In this document: positions 9,195 to 18,959 of the stretch, piece after piece | Layout: each line of letters opens with the position of its first letter | Numbering within the stretch: the stretch's first letter is position 1 | Assembly (NCBI GenBank): GCA_937941765.1 | Contig: CALDGQ010000112.1 | Location: 1-52,936 of the forward strand | Source of the DNA: an uncultured Saprospiraceae bacterium | GTDB taxonomy: Bacteria > Bacteroidota > Bacteroidia > Chitinophagales > Saprospiraceae | DNA length: 52,936 bases | Direction of reading: 5' to 3' | Program-made: the position numbers and the translations under genes | The notes under the pieces: model-generated | The model's input: the letters and a program-made list of their open reading frames with translations, nothing else | The model's database searches: none | What the model was told of the DNA's origin: nothing

Positions 9195-12100
9195 TTACCT
9201 TATAATCGTAACATTCCCCTTCCGAGCTTCATTCTTACAATTAATAATTTCATACTCAATATAGTAAGCATACACTTCATTAGGTGCTTCCGTATCATTG
9301 AAAGTACCATCCCAACCTTCAGGAGGATTGTCATTGTCATAAACTAATTGTCCCCATCTATCATAAATTTTGAAAGTAATAACGTTGACGAATTCTTCGA
9401 ATTGAGGATCAGTAACTACGACATCGAAATTTTCATTGACACCATCACCATTTGGCGTAAAGACATTGGGAAGCTCAACAAAACTTGGGACCGAATCTAA
9501 TGTTATTTCTTGCGTATATTCAGAAGAGCAAACACTTCCAATAACGGAGGCAATTAAAGTCACTTCAAAATCACCGCTCATTCCAAAATCAAATCTTGGG
9601 GAATCATCGTTGGAGAAAACTTGACCATTGGTGGACCAAGTATACTCATTGGCACCTGTAGATAGATTGTTGAAAAAAGCAATGCCATTGCAATATGCTA
9701 GGGAATCTACTTTTTCAAATAATGCCATTGGACCTACAATACTAACTGGAATTGTTTGGATTTGTTCACATCCGGTTTCTTCAGAGAATAAAGTTAAGTT
9801 CACATTCGTATTTCCAGTGTTTGGAATAAATTCATAAATATGCGTTACTGGATTTCCATTCTCCATAATATTTCCATCACCGAAATCCCATTCCCACCTT
9901 GTAACATCTACAGTATCAAAAAGGGTGTATGTAATTTCATCATTCACACAAATTTCTAATGGATCGATACTGAAATTTCCTTCAGGTCCAACCAATGTAT
10001 AGCTATTGGAAGTCGTGTCTGCACAACCAAAAACAGAACTGACGACCAACTCAACTTCGTGTGTACCTTTGTCAAATGCAAAGGTGGTCATATCACCAGT
10101 GAAAGGTCCTTGTCCATCAATATACCAATTGGTCACCACTTGTCCAGATGTAGTTGAAGTGTTGGATAACTCAATCTGAGCTGGATAGCAAATTGGATTG
10201 ACATTATCTAAGGAGCTTACAAAATCTGCGACAGGAAAAGGAATTACTTCAATTGTTGTATTCAAAGTACCATTACATCCTGATGCATCTTCTTCAAAAT
10301 ATAGTTCAACTGGAAACGTACCTGGTTGATCAAAAGTGATGGGTACAAATTGTTCGTCACTACTTCCTAAGGTTCCAAAATCCCAGGAAAAGTTTAAGAA
10401 AGAATTTTCTTGCGTAAAATCAGTTGCAGAGAAATCTATTTCTTCTCCAGCACAGATGGTTGGTCCTTGAGAAATTAGCAAATTAGAAGTGGGTTCATAA
10501 ATAGTAATTACATCCGTCACTGTTTCAACACAACCAATCGCATCTTCTAATTCTAGTGTAATTTCGATTGAATTCGTATTTACATTTTCAAAATAAACAA
10601 CTTCAATAGAATCGCTTCCTCCAAAACTCCATTCAGTATTAACCAAAGTAGTATCCGAAGTACTTAGATTAACAAACGTAATTGAATCGGGAAGACAAGT
10701 TCTGTAAATATCCGCGACCATATTGCCATCAATTCCATACACTTCAGTTGATTTGGTTAAGGTATCTCTGCAACCATGCATATCTTCGACAATCAATGTA
10801 ACATCATGTGGACCTGGTGTTGGAATTAAGTTTTCGATAAAACCGACAGAGACTTCTCTTGGACGATTATTAGGCAATTTCCAAAGGTAACCTTGACTAC
10901 AGTCTGTGTCTACGTCTACAGACGCAGTTGCATCATATGTATAACTAATGTTATCGCAAATCCGTTCAGGTATCTCAAATGCTGCGACCGGTTCTCTCAC
11001 AAATATTTCAACACTACTAGTGTCAGCAGGACAACCACTTCCTGAATCTTCGGTAATTAAAGTTAGTATATAATCTCCCCTATCGTCGAAGGTATGTACT
11101 AAAGAATCTAAGTTCGAAATTTCAACATTATCAATTTGCCAACTCACTATATCCGCATTCAAACCATCATTCTTCAACATCATATCATATGGTGTTTCAC
11201 AATTTATCATGTAGCTGATATCGGCGTTTGCACCATTGACTGTAATTTGTTCTGGAACTGTGGTTTCAGAAAAGCAGCCATTGTAGTTGATGGAAAATTC
11301 AACATCAAACACACCTGGACTTGTACTAAATTGATGTGTCAAACTTGACTCTGAAAAACAATGACTCGTGCGTTCATCATCTGTGTACACGTGCCATCCA
11401 TCGATTCTTGGATCGTCATTTAATAATTCGATTTCTACTGATTCATGCAAACAAATATCCAAGTCACTGATCGAATAAACGGGTTCAATTGGCACACCAA
11501 CATAAATCCATCTTCCGGCAGAAGTATCCCTACACCCTTCTGGTGTTTCGACAATTAATTGAGCATAATACTCACCTGGTTGACTGTAAGTGTGAGTAAC
11601 TTCACTGACATTAGTTGCGGTCGTTCCGTCTCCTAAATCCCAATACAAATTTTGAATATCGTCCAATATATCTGGTTCATGTGTAAATTCTACTTCCAGT
11701 GGCGCACAACCATAAGCAGTAGATGGAAGAAAGTGTGCATATGGTTTTTTTTGCACAAATGGTTGCCTAAGTGAGTCCACACATCCAGCAAATGAAGTAA
11801 CGATCAAGTCGATCCAAGTGGTATCTGGTAAATTGATATGCAAAGAATCTCGCAACGGACAAACAATTTCAAGATTCTGTTGAGCGCTCCCAATAACTTC
11901 GTTCCAACTATAAATGTCATAACTTTGTTCATTGGCAGTCAATGTAATGGTTTGTGGATCAACACAACTTCCTTCTGGAGAAATTGTGAAGCTTGGGTCA
12001 ATTTGCTCTACAAAAATTTGAAAGGTCGTATCAATTGGACAACTTACATCATTGAATGCTTGTAATTGAATTGTTTGAAGACCTGGCGTATTAAATTCTA

Positions 12101-13031
12101 CAAAAGGATTTCTAAGTGCTGAAGTTGTAATATTTGCATTAGGTCCAAATTGCCAAAAGAAAAAACTAGTGGCGGTTTCATTCATTATCGGAACAAAAGT
12201 TTCCAAACAAACCGTATCTGGAATTGAGAAATCAAAAGAAGGTAGACCGATTGTAAATGACTCCGTAGAAGTTTCTGTACAGCCCAGATTATTAGAAACT
12301 GACAAAACAATATCGTAGATACCATCTTGATTATACGTCACTGAACCAGGATTGTAACCTGAAGCAGTGGTTCCATTTCCAAGATCCCACTCATAAGTTA
12401 GATCAGCAGAATTTGTTGAATTGTTAGTTATTTGAACGGTTGTAGGTGCTTCACATGCGCCATCAAAATTTAAAGAAAAATTTACGTTTCCAATACTTTC
12501 GACCATTATCAAATCTGCAAAAATTTCTGTTTTGTCGCATTCTGATTCGTTGGTTGTCAATTGAAGAGAAACAGAGAAAGTTCCTGAATTCGTATAAGTA
12601 TGTGTTGGGTTGGTAGCAGAACTAGAACTTCCATCCCCAAAAGACCAAGTCACATCTTGAATACTCAGTGCTGGATCTAAGGTAATAAAAGAAGTAAAAT
12701 CTACTGTCAACGGAGAACAACCACTAACCACACTTGGATCTATTTCCAGAATTGGGTCAGCATAAACTGTAATTGAAATAGTTCCGATAATTGATCCGTT
12801 TTGTGATTCTCTAAGTACCACATCGAATTGACCAGGCTCTGTAAAAGTGTGATCAGGACTTTGAATGATCGCGGTTGCTCCATCATCGAAATCCCAATAA
12901 TAAGCACCCGCATTGGGTGCATCGAAAGCGACGACCAAAGGAACACAACCTGTTGTAATATCTGCTGTTTGAGATTTTGCTACAAAACTCAACAAACAAA
13001 TCGCGGCTATTAGTTTTATTATTCTTCTCAT
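9195..13031 (-). CDS. Giant PKD-repeat surface protein with gliding-type (type B) T9SS C-terminal domain
   Basis: This protein of about 1278 residues is predicted to be secreted to the cell surface. A signal peptide (MRRIIKLIAAICLLSFVAKSQ) precedes about 14 PKD-like Ig-fold units. Many of these open with a CxPLxVxF word and contain W-(D/S)-FGDG and an H-x-Y/F-x-x-x-G strand. The final ~90 residues begin LPNVFTPNGDGVN and contain FKIYDRWGQLVYD and GWDGTFND. This is the gliding-motility-associated or type-B T9SS sorting domain (CHU_C). The chosen ATG (13031) lies one base after the stop of the upstream metalloprotease gene (TAATATG), indicating translational coupling. An earlier in-frame ATG at 13055 would overlap that gene and spoil the signal peptide. 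Likely roles are adhesion or gliding; the PorP/SprF gene in the same operon is the expected partner. Confidence 0.9.
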   Translation of the reverse strand: MRRIIKLIAAICLLSFVAKSQTADITTGCVPLVVAFDAPNAGAYYWDFDDGATAIIQSPDHTFTEPGQFDVVLRESQNGSIIGTISITVYADPILEIDPSVVSGCSPLTVDFTSFITLDPALSIQDVTWSFGDGSSSSATNPTHTYTNSGTFSVSLQLTTNESECDKTEIFADLIMVESIGNVNFSLNFDGACEAPTTVQITNNSTNSADLTYEWDLGNGTTASGYNPGSVTYNQDGIYDIVLSVSNNLGCTETSTESFTIGLPSFDFSIPDTVCLETFVPIMNETATSFFFWQFGPNANITTSALRNPFVEFNTPGLQTIQLQAFNDVSCPIDTTFQIFVEQIDPSFTISPEGSCVDPQTITLTANEQSYDIYSWNEVIGSAQQNLEIVCPLRDSLHINLPDTTWIDLIVTSFAGCVDSLRQPFVQKKPYAHFLPSTAYGCAPLEVEFTHEPDILDDIQNLYWDLGDGTTATNVSEVTHTYSQPGEYYAQLIVETPEGCRDTSAGRWIYVGVPIEPVYSISDLDICLHESVEIELLNDDPRIDGWHVYTDDERTSHCFSESSLTHQFSTSPGVFDVEFSINYNGCFSETTVPEQITVNGANADISYMINCETPYDMMLKNDGLNADIVSWQIDNVEISNLDSLVHTFDDRGDYILTLITEDSGSGCPADTSSVEIFVREPVAAFEIPERICDNISYTYDATASVDVDTDCSQGYLWKLPNNRPREVSVGFIENLIPTPGPHDVTLIVEDMHGCRDTLTKSTEVYGIDGNMVADIYRTCLPDSITFVNLSTSDTTLVNTEWSFGGSDSIEVVYFENVNTNSIEITLELEDAIGCVETVTDVITIYEPTSNLLISQGPTICAGEEIDFSATDFTQENSFLNFSWDFGTLGSSDEQFVPITFDQPGTFPVELYFEEDASGCNGTLNTTIEVIPFPVADFVSSLDNVNPICYPAQIELSNTSTTSGQVVTNWYIDGQGPFTGDMTTFAFDKGTHEVELVVSSVFGCADTTSNSYTLVGPEGNFSIDPLEICVNDEITYTLFDTVDVTRWEWDFGDGNIMENGNPVTHIYEFIPNTGNTNVNLTLFSEETGCEQIQTIPVSIVGPMALFEKVDSLAYCNGIAFFNNLSTGANEYTWSTNGQVFSNDDSPRFDFGMSGDFEVTLIASVIGSVCSSEYTQEITLDSVPSFVELPNVFTPNGDGVNENFDVVVTDPQFEEFVNVITFKIYDRWGQLVYDNDNPPEGWDGTFNDTEAPNEVYAYYIEYEIINCKNEARKGNVTIIR

Positions 13032-13032
13032 A

Positions 13033-13818
13033 TTACCACAGCTTTTTTGAACCATTGAGATAGGTATTCGCCATCTTTAAATATTGACCAAAAGTAAAAC
13101 CACAATCACAGCCATAGTAGGACATGATATTTCCGACATCGGGTTGATAGTATTCTCCATTTGCATCGAGGCCTTCAAAAACAAATTCACAACCATTCGT
13201 CCAAATAGTGTCTGTATTGACAATGAAAGGGTCTGCAGGTGTATCACAGATTCCATCACCAGCGGTTTCACAATTGGAACCATCCACATTTTCATTCCCA
13301 CTTCCTAAAAAGGTGTGTGATAAACCGAATAGATGTCCTAACTCATGGGTGAGTGCACCAGGGCAACCTTTATCAAGGACAACATAAGCACCATTTGAAG
13401 TGGCAACTCCTGCCAATGCAGCAAATCCACAAATTTCGTTGGAGGCATTGGCCAAGGAATCCACTAGATAGATATTAATCATCTGATTCTTTCTCCAAAG
13501 CAATCGCATCTCATCAACTTCAGGTGTATCTTTAATCAGTTTAGTGAAATTATAATCAGGGATTGTATCCCATTTACAGATCGCAAATGAAACTGCAATT
13601 GGGCTAAACATTTGATTGGCATTAGCGATCGCTCCTTGAAGTTGAGCAGGTTCGAAATTCGCTTCACGCAAACTATCAAGCACAACGTACACGTTAAACT
13701 GAAACTCCTTATTTACTTGAGGAAGATCTTTGGACAACTTATGTAAAGTTTGTCCATTCAATACAACATTGTAAATACACAAGGTGATTATGAATAGTAA
13801 TTTTATAAAGTTGGACAT
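13033..13818 (-). CDS. Secreted pappalysin-type (M43) zinc metalloprotease
   Basis: This 261-residue secreted endopeptidase has a signal peptide covering about residues 1-22. The extended zinc site THELGHLFGLSH supplies H158, E159, H162 and H168. GDGICDTPADP (about 188-197), typical of the M43B pappalysin family, follows. A methionine turn is at M232 in NIMSYYGCDC. Cysteines 183, 191, 210, 237 and 239 could form disulfides. It lacks its own sorting domain, unlike its neighbours. It overlaps the end of the upstream PorP/SprF gene by 16 bases and is separated by one base from the giant PKD gene, so the three are one transcript. A role in processing the co-encoded surface protein is an inference from position only. 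Confidence 0.88.
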   Translation of the reverse strand: MSNFIKLLFIITLCIYNVVLNGQTLHKLSKDLPQVNKEFQFNVYVVLDSLREANFEPAQLQGAIANANQMFSPIAVSFAICKWDTIPDYNFTKLIKDTPEVDEMRLLWRKNQMINIYLVDSLANASNEICGFAALAGVATSNGAYVVLDKGCPGALTHELGHLFGLSHTFLGSGNENVDGSNCETAGDGICDTPADPFIVNTDTIWTNGCEFVFEGLDANGEYYQPDVGNIMSYYGCDCGFTFGQYLKMANTYLNGSKKLW

Positions 13819-14840
13819 ATCAATACTGGTTTAATATCTGGTCGTTTTTGAATTAAGAAAGTTCTAGTTAATCCCAATTCAATAGCACCATAATAATTAT
13901 TGTAGGTGGATGCGGAGCTTACTGTCATATCGTAAGAAACTCCAAATTGCCATTTTTTGTATTCGTATCCGGTTAAGAAAAGAAGTGCGTCATTAAAGCG
14001 ATACCCCAATCCGAACATAAATTCTCCTCTTTCAATGGTTACTTTTTTTCGTTTAACTCTTTTCGTTTTGCTTAAATTAAAATGACTTTTCACTTGAAAC
14101 ATAACATTGTTTACGCTAGTTGCCGTACTAAAGTAAAGGGCATATTCAAGATTAACTTTTTTAGAGGCTTTTGTAAATAAATTGGCATGAGCAGTCAATC
14201 TTCTAGGCGCTATATTTTCTTTTTCAGTTGGTTGTAGCAGGTGATACATGCCAACACCCATTTCAAAATGATTGGTCTTAGATAATTTGGAGTTGTATTG
14301 TAATCCTACATTGAAATTGGCACCACTATTATTTCCATTAAAATTTTCAAACAAGCCTTGATCTGCGGAAGCCGTTCCACTTATGATTAAATCTTCAGGA
14401 TTCCAAGCACCATCGATTCTTCTTTGGAACATGCTGGCTTGGGCGCCGATTGTAAAAACTTTATTTCGTTTCTTATCCATTGCCATATGATAACCGACAC
14501 CTAATAATGCACCGGTATTTTGCAAAGATAATTCCCCAGCTTTGTCATAAAACACAGCAATTCCAATACTGGTCCAATCTCGTTTTCTTAAACCCAACAT
14601 TAAATTCACATCTCCACTACCTAAAGTAGTCACATAGGGTTCATTTATGAAACTAGAAAATTGTGATCTATAAATCCCATTAAACCTCGCTGTTCCAAAA
14701 AATGAACCAATTTGGGCTGGATTCAAGTATTGAGGAGCGTAGGTATAATTGGTAAAATGTAGATCTTGAGCAAAGATATTTTGCTGGGAAAAGAAAAAGA
14801 GGAAAATAAGGTAAAGAAAACCTTTATTAATGGTCATCAT
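13803..14840 (-). CDS. PorP/SprF-family T9SS outer-membrane protein
   Basis: This 345-residue outer-membrane protein has a signal peptide (to about residue 24, NIFAQ). A beta-rich body opens with HFTNYTYAPQYLNPAQIGSF, the hallmark N-terminal motif of the PorP/SprF family, and includes FNGIYRSQFSSF, WTSIGIAVFYDKAG and GYRFNDALLFLTGYEY. Family members are T9SS-associated and are regularly encoded beside proteins with type-B C-terminal domains, which is exactly the arrangement here. It is the first gene of the operon (start MM at 14840 or 14837). It is probably specific to export or anchoring of the PKD protein rather than the core T9SS PorP. Confidence 0.9.
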   Translation of the reverse strand: MMTINKGFLYLIFLFFFSQQNIFAQDLHFTNYTYAPQYLNPAQIGSFFGTARFNGIYRSQFSSFINEPYVTTLGSGDVNLMLGLRKRDWTSIGIAVFYDKAGELSLQNTGALLGVGYHMAMDKKRNKVFTIGAQASMFQRRIDGAWNPEDLIISGTASADQGLFENFNGNNSGANFNVGLQYNSKLSKTNHFEMGVGMYHLLQPTEKENIAPRRLTAHANLFTKASKKVNLEYALYFSTATSVNNVMFQVKSHFNLSKTKRVKRKKVTIERGEFMFGLGYRFNDALLFLTGYEYKKWQFGVSYDMTVSSASTYNNYYGAIELGLTRTFLIQKRPDIKPVLICPTL

Positions 14841-15118
14841 GTTCGGTGGTTACGGATTTCTAACAATACTTTAATATAGTAAAAAAATTACATTTTTTTT
14901 CGAATGTAAATTTTAAGCATGTTAAATGTAAACTAGACTTGTATGCTAGCTTGCACAATACGTATGTATAATGTGGAAATAATGAAAGGAAAAATTTGGA
15001 ATCAACCTTCTAAAATAATGAATTGAAAATGAAAAATGATAAATAGATCTTAATACGTGGACCCGCATGCTCGCGAACCAACGTCCTATTTTTCATTTTA
15101 CATTTTTAATTTTACATT
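14841..15118. other. Intergenic region with imperfect inverted repeat
   Basis: There is no gene. Twelve-base inverted arms AAAATGAAAAAT (15026-15037) and ATTTTTCATTTT (15088-15099) bracket a more GC-rich loop containing GCATGC and CTCGCG. It may serve as a terminator for the minus-strand gene ending at 15119. Confidence 0.4.
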
Positions 15119-15541
15119 CTAATTAAGATACTTCTTAATATTATTCAACATTGCATCTGGTGGAATTTCATCTACCAAATAAAATTTAACAACATTGATA
15201 AGATCTTGAGTTAGGCTTTGAGAAAACCCTAATTTGAGTGCTGCCTTGAAAGCAACGGCTTCTTCTCGTAGGTCGATTTTTCCATTAGAGCGCATTAAGA
15301 AAAGAAGATAGTACATGATGGTCATGCGGCTGTGTTCATCAGCGGGTGCGCTGAAAATATAATCTTGAGGTGCATCCATTGCTTCTTGGATGTCCATTTG
15401 CGTCATACCCATATTACCAGCTAAGCCCTTGATATACTGCAGTTCAATCGGTTCGATTTCTTTATCTGCATTGGCCATTTCAAGTAACAAAGCTAAGACG
15501 GATCTTTTGCGTTCTATGTCTGAGTCGAAGTTGCCGAACAT
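15119..15541 (-). CDS. TerB-like tellurite-resistance-type domain protein
   Basis: This 140-residue all-helical cytoplasmic protein has no signal peptide or membrane segment. Residues 15-50 (ALLLEMANADKEIEPIEL followed by IKGLAGNMGM) match the TerB-like pattern of an acidic Ca/metal-binding-type loop between helices. A second similar block, MRSNGKIDLREEAVAFKAAL, lies at about 90-110. The family's function is not firmly established; some members are linked to tellurite or envelope stress. It is the last gene of the sugar-transferase operon, 30 bases downstream, so transcription is shared. A role in polysaccharide synthesis is only suggested by position. Confidence 0.6.
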   Translation of the reverse strand: MFGNFDSDIERKRSVLALLLEMANADKEIEPIELQYIKGLAGNMGMTQMDIQEAMDAPQDYIFSAPADEHSRMTIMYYLLFLMRSNGKIDLREEAVAFKAALKLGFSQSLTQDLINVVKFYLVDEIPPDAMLNNIKKYLN

Positions 15542-15571
15542 GATTTGTACTAATTTTAATAGAAAAATACG

Positions 15572-16990
15572 TCATTTTCCTTTCCCTTGCAATAACACAA
15601 CTACGGTATAAAATAATATTTTCATATCCAACGCTAAAGACATGTTTTCAATGTATAATATATCAAACTTTAACCGTTGCAACATTTCTTCCAAATTGGA
15701 GGCATATCCGTATTTTACTTGTCCCCAAGAGGTAATTCCGGGACGAACTTTGAGCAAATGTTTATAATGAGGTGCTTTTTCGACAATTCGATCAATAAAA
15801 AAGGCTCTTTCAGGTCTAGGGCCAACTAAAGACATATCTCCTTTTAACACATTCCAAAATTGAGGAATTTCATCCAATCGCCATTTTCGCATCACAGCTC
15901 CCCAAGGAGTACAACGTGGATCATTTTCATGAGATAATTGTGGACCGTTCCGCTCTGCTCCTATTTCCATAGATCTAAATTTATAAATCTTAAATGGTTT
16001 TCCAAATTGCCCGATACGTTCTTGCGCAAAGAAAATTGGACCTTTTGAGGATAATCTCACACGAAAAGCAATATATAAATACAGTGGCCATAACAATAAA
16101 AAGGCGGTAGCAGAAACAGCAATATCCAAAATCCTTTTAATTAAAATTTGCCACTTCGGCATTAAATCTTGTCGAATCTCAATCAAAACTGCCCCATAGA
16201 CATGATTCATCTGTACAGAACCCAACATGATGTCGTACATATCGGGAATGATTTTCAACAACACCTGATCTCCAAAGTCGAAAAGGATATTTAGAATTTC
16301 TTTGAGTCGACCATGTTCTGAAGTTTCAATTGCAATGATGACTTCTTCAATTTGATGGGTCCGGATGACCTGAAATATGTTTTCGATTTTTCCGAGCTTA
16401 GGTAATTCTGAAGATAGATAGTTTTTACTATTGCCGTTGGTGTCAATAAATCCAATAAAATTATTACCCAACCCTTTTTCTCTACTTTCAATTTCTTTAT
16501 AAAGATCCACTGCATTTTGATCACCACCAATTATTAGTGTGTTGTAAGTAACTACTCCTTTCTTCAATAAGCGGCTAGCTCTTGTTAATAAAATCATTCG
16601 CATCGTCACCGTGAAAAAGAAGTGAAGTGAAAACAAAACTAAAAATGAAGTATAGTAGGTAGTATAATCTCTAACAAAGTCATCCAAGATTAAGGTAAAG
16701 AATAAAAAAATGACTCCAAAAAATGAAAGGAAAAAAGTTCGAATCATTGTTGCCATTCTAGACAAGCGATAAATATCTTTGTATTTGTCAAATATCGAAT
16801 ATAACAATATCCAACCGATAGGAATAATAATGATACCAAACCAAAAATTTCTATCATTTAAAACATCCAAAGTGATGTCTACATTTTCGATTCTTTTTCG
16901 GTAGACATAAAAGCAAGCCCATGCCAGCATCGCCATGACAAAATCTGCCATGCTGTAAATAAACATATCCTTACGGCGTTGCTTGTTCAT
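15572..16990 (-). CDS. Polyprenyl-phosphate glycosylphosphotransferase (exopolysaccharide initiating sugar transferase)
   Basis: This 472-residue inner-membrane enzyme transfers a sugar-1-phosphate from a nucleotide sugar to undecaprenyl phosphate, starting a polysaccharide repeat unit. Four hydrophobic N-terminal segments (within about residues 10-140) lead into a Rossmann-like CoA-binding_3-type domain (NTLIIGGDQNAVDLYKEIES). After a further membrane helix (about 285-305) comes the bacterial sugar-transferase core, with KFRSM, RKWRLDEIPQFWNVLKGDMSLVGPRPE and VRPGITSWGQ. All hallmark residues are present. It follows the lipoprotein gene by 44 bases in a minus-strand operon with a Gfo/Idh/MocA oxidoreductase, which could supply a modified nucleotide sugar. 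Flippase and polymerase genes are not in this window. Confidence 0.93.
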   Translation of the reverse strand: MNKQRRKDMFIYSMADFVMAMLAWACFYVYRKRIENVDITLDVLNDRNFWFGIIIIPIGWILLYSIFDKYKDIYRLSRMATMIRTFFLSFFGVIFLFFTLILDDFVRDYTTYYTSFLVLFSLHFFFTVTMRMILLTRASRLLKKGVVTYNTLIIGGDQNAVDLYKEIESREKGLGNNFIGFIDTNGNSKNYLSSELPKLGKIENIFQVIRTHQIEEVIIAIETSEHGRLKEILNILFDFGDQVLLKIIPDMYDIMLGSVQMNHVYGAVLIEIRQDLMPKWQILIKRILDIAVSATAFLLLWPLYLYIAFRVRLSSKGPIFFAQERIGQFGKPFKIYKFRSMEIGAERNGPQLSHENDPRCTPWGAVMRKWRLDEIPQFWNVLKGDMSLVGPRPERAFFIDRIVEKAPHYKHLLKVRPGITSWGQVKYGYASNLEEMLQRLKFDILYIENMSLALDMKILFYTVVVLLQGKGK

Positions 16991-17034
16991 TCGTTAAAAG
17001 GGCGCTTGGTGAGCTTTAATTTAGAAAAGATATT

Positions 17035-17922
17035 TTATTGTTCGAAGTGAACCAATTTAATATTATCGAGATAAAGATTTCCTTCCTCTTGACTAAAGCC
17101 ACCATCTGCATTTACGGGAAGAATTGCGTTGATAACCAGTTGATATTCATCCAATGCAGAAGCTGCCAATTCGCTTGTCAAGTCGATATAGATTTTGTTC
17201 CAATCCTCTTGAGTATTTAAAACGATAATATATTGTTGAGCTTCTGGAGCATTCATTCGATGACCAATCAGACCGATAGCAAATTGAATATCTGTTTTAT
17301 AATCCATTTCAAGATATACTAGCGTATTATTAGTTGGCAAGTTTTCAAACCTAACATTGGTAGCAGCTTCAATTTCTATGTTATCAACATCTAGTTGTGC
17401 GTATCCAGAAGCATTTTCCAAAGCACCTACTGAACTGACCGTAATGAATGTATTGGTGTTTCCATCTTCATCTTCATCTAAAATATGAGTACCATCAAAA
17501 TTTTCAATAAAAGGAAAAACTACACTCTCTTTGTATCGAGTTGTAGGTTGTATTGTTGTCACTTCACCTTCTTGGAGATCTACATTTACTTCAAATCGTT
17601 CATAAAAATTATTGATTTCGGGAAGCGATGCAAAACCATTTACTTTGATTCCTGGGAATACAGTAATATCCGTTGCTCCACTTGCTAAGAAAGGAACGGT
17701 TGCAGGCAATTCATAGGCTCCTAAAAATTCAGTTCCAACATATAACCAAGCATCTACTATTTTTGAAGATGCACTTCCTTGATTGACATAATCCGTTGTC
17801 AATTCAAAAGGCAAAATTTCCAAATAAGTAGGAATTGCTTCTTCTTTTCCATCACAACCTGTCATTAAGAGTATCAATGAAAGAGAACAAAAGAAAAATA
17901 ATTTTGAAGTAATCGAGCTCAT
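17035..17922 (-). CDS. Uncharacterised lipoprotein
   Basis: This 295-residue predicted lipoprotein has a signal peptide ending in the lipobox LMTGC (Cys23), followed by acidic residues (DGKEE) that favour surface or outer-membrane localisation in Bacteroidota. The rest is beta-rich. It contains strands near TDITVFPGIKVNGF, an aspartate/asparagine-rich stretch (DEDEDGNTNTF) and a C-terminal region rich in aromatic and acidic residues ending in LYLDNIKLVHFEQ. That C-terminal part resembles carbohydrate-binding jelly-roll modules, but I cannot assign a family. It lies 12 bases after the oxidoreductase gene and upstream of the sugar transferase, so it may take part in surface polysaccharide handling. 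Confidence 0.75.
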   Translation of the reverse strand: MSSITSKLFFFCSLSLILLMTGCDGKEEAIPTYLEILPFELTTDYVNQGSASSKIVDAWLYVGTEFLGAYELPATVPFLASGATDITVFPGIKVNGFASLPEINNFYERFEVNVDLQEGEVTTIQPTTRYKESVVFPFIENFDGTHILDEDEDGNTNTFITVSSVGALENASGYAQLDVDNIEIEAATNVRFENLPTNNTLVYLEMDYKTDIQFAIGLIGHRMNAPEAQQYIIVLNTQEDWNKIYIDLTSELAASALDEYQLVINAILPVNADGGFSQEEGNLYLDNIKLVHFEQ

Positions 17923-17934
17923 GTATTTCTAATT

Positions 17935-18933
17935 TTAATAGTTTTCTTTTTCAAGAACAAAACCACGTTTTTCTATTTCCGTAATAATTTGATGTGCTAA
18001 TTTAAGCGCCTTGTAACCATCATAAATAGAGACTTCAGGAAGTGTATTGTTTTCAATAGCGTTTGCAAAACTACTCAACTCTTCTTTGATCGCATTAATC
18101 GGTTCGATAGATGGAGATTCAAAATGAATATGTTTTTTTCCTGTATTGGTATCTAAGGTCATTCCATCTGCTGTAGGACGATTTGGATTTTCTTCATCAT
18201 ATAAACGAATGATCTCAGATTTTTTCTCTAAAAAATCTAAACTGATGTAAGCATCCTTTTGAAAAAACCGAACCTTTCTCATTTGCTTCATAGAAATTCT
18301 ACTAGCGGTTAAATTAGCGACACAACCATTTTCAAATTCAATTCTTGCATTACAAATATCTGGTGTTTCACTTACCACTGCTACTCCACTTGCCTGAACA
18401 CTTTTCACTTCAGAATCAACTAGACTCAATAAAATATCCAAATCATGTATCATCAAATCCAACACTACAGACACGTCAGTCCCTCTAGGATTGAATGTAG
18501 CCAATCGATGTGCTTCCACAAATCTTGGATTCAGCTTTTTAGCATCGATAGATATGAATGCAGGATTAAAACGTTCGACATGGCCTACTTGTACTTGAAC
18601 TTGATTCTTTCTACACAATTTAACTAAAGTCTCTGCCTCGGCTAAGGTATGTGTTAAAGGTTTTTCAATGAAAACATGTTTGCCTTTTTCAATTGCTTTT
18701 TTGGCTAGCTCAAAATGAGTAATGGTAGGTGTTACAATATCTAAAATATCAATTTGGTCCAGCAAATTATCCAAATCAGTAAAAGCATTCGTCTCAAATT
18801 TGGTCGCGGCATCCTTAGCAACTTGTGCATTGGTATCAAAACAACCGACCAATTCGAGGTTGTTTGCTTCTTTGATACATTTTAGGTGAATTTTACCGAG
18901 ATGACCGACACCGGCCAATCCAATTTTAAGCAT
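17935..18933 (-). CDS. Gfo/Idh/MocA-family NAD(P)-dependent oxidoreductase
   Basis: This 332-residue cytoplasmic dehydrogenase probably acts on a sugar, nucleotide sugar or inositol-like substrate. It has an N-terminal Rossmann fold with LAGVGHLGKIH and an Asp after the second strand (GCFD, favouring NAD). The family signature GKHVFIEKPL (about 91-100) carries the catalytic lysine. A HDLDILLSL block (about 162-172) supplies the conserved histidine/aspartate of the C-terminal alpha/beta domain. It is the first gene of a four-gene minus-strand operon that contains a polysaccharide-initiating sugar transferase. A role in making a modified sugar precursor is therefore reasonable but unproved. The start is the ATG at 18933. 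Confidence 0.9.
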   Translation of the reverse strand: MLKIGLAGVGHLGKIHLKCIKEANNLELVGCFDTNAQVAKDAATKFETNAFTDLDNLLDQIDILDIVTPTITHFELAKKAIEKGKHVFIEKPLTHTLAEAETLVKLCRKNQVQVQVGHVERFNPAFISIDAKKLNPRFVEAHRLATFNPRGTDVSVVLDLMIHDLDILLSLVDSEVKSVQASGVAVVSETPDICNARIEFENGCVANLTASRISMKQMRKVRFFQKDAYISLDFLEKKSEIIRLYDEENPNRPTADGMTLDTNTGKKHIHFESPSIEPINAIKEELSSFANAIENNTLPEVSIYDGYKALKLAHQIITEIEKRGFVLEKENY

Positions 18934-18959
18934 GTTTATTCTTTAAAGTATGTCTAATA

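Noticed and set aside
9361..9700. Second, independent gene in the plus strand over the type-B tail
   Set aside because: Short plus-strand frames there (for example 9436-9624) are antisense to the well-supported C-terminal domain of the PKD protein.
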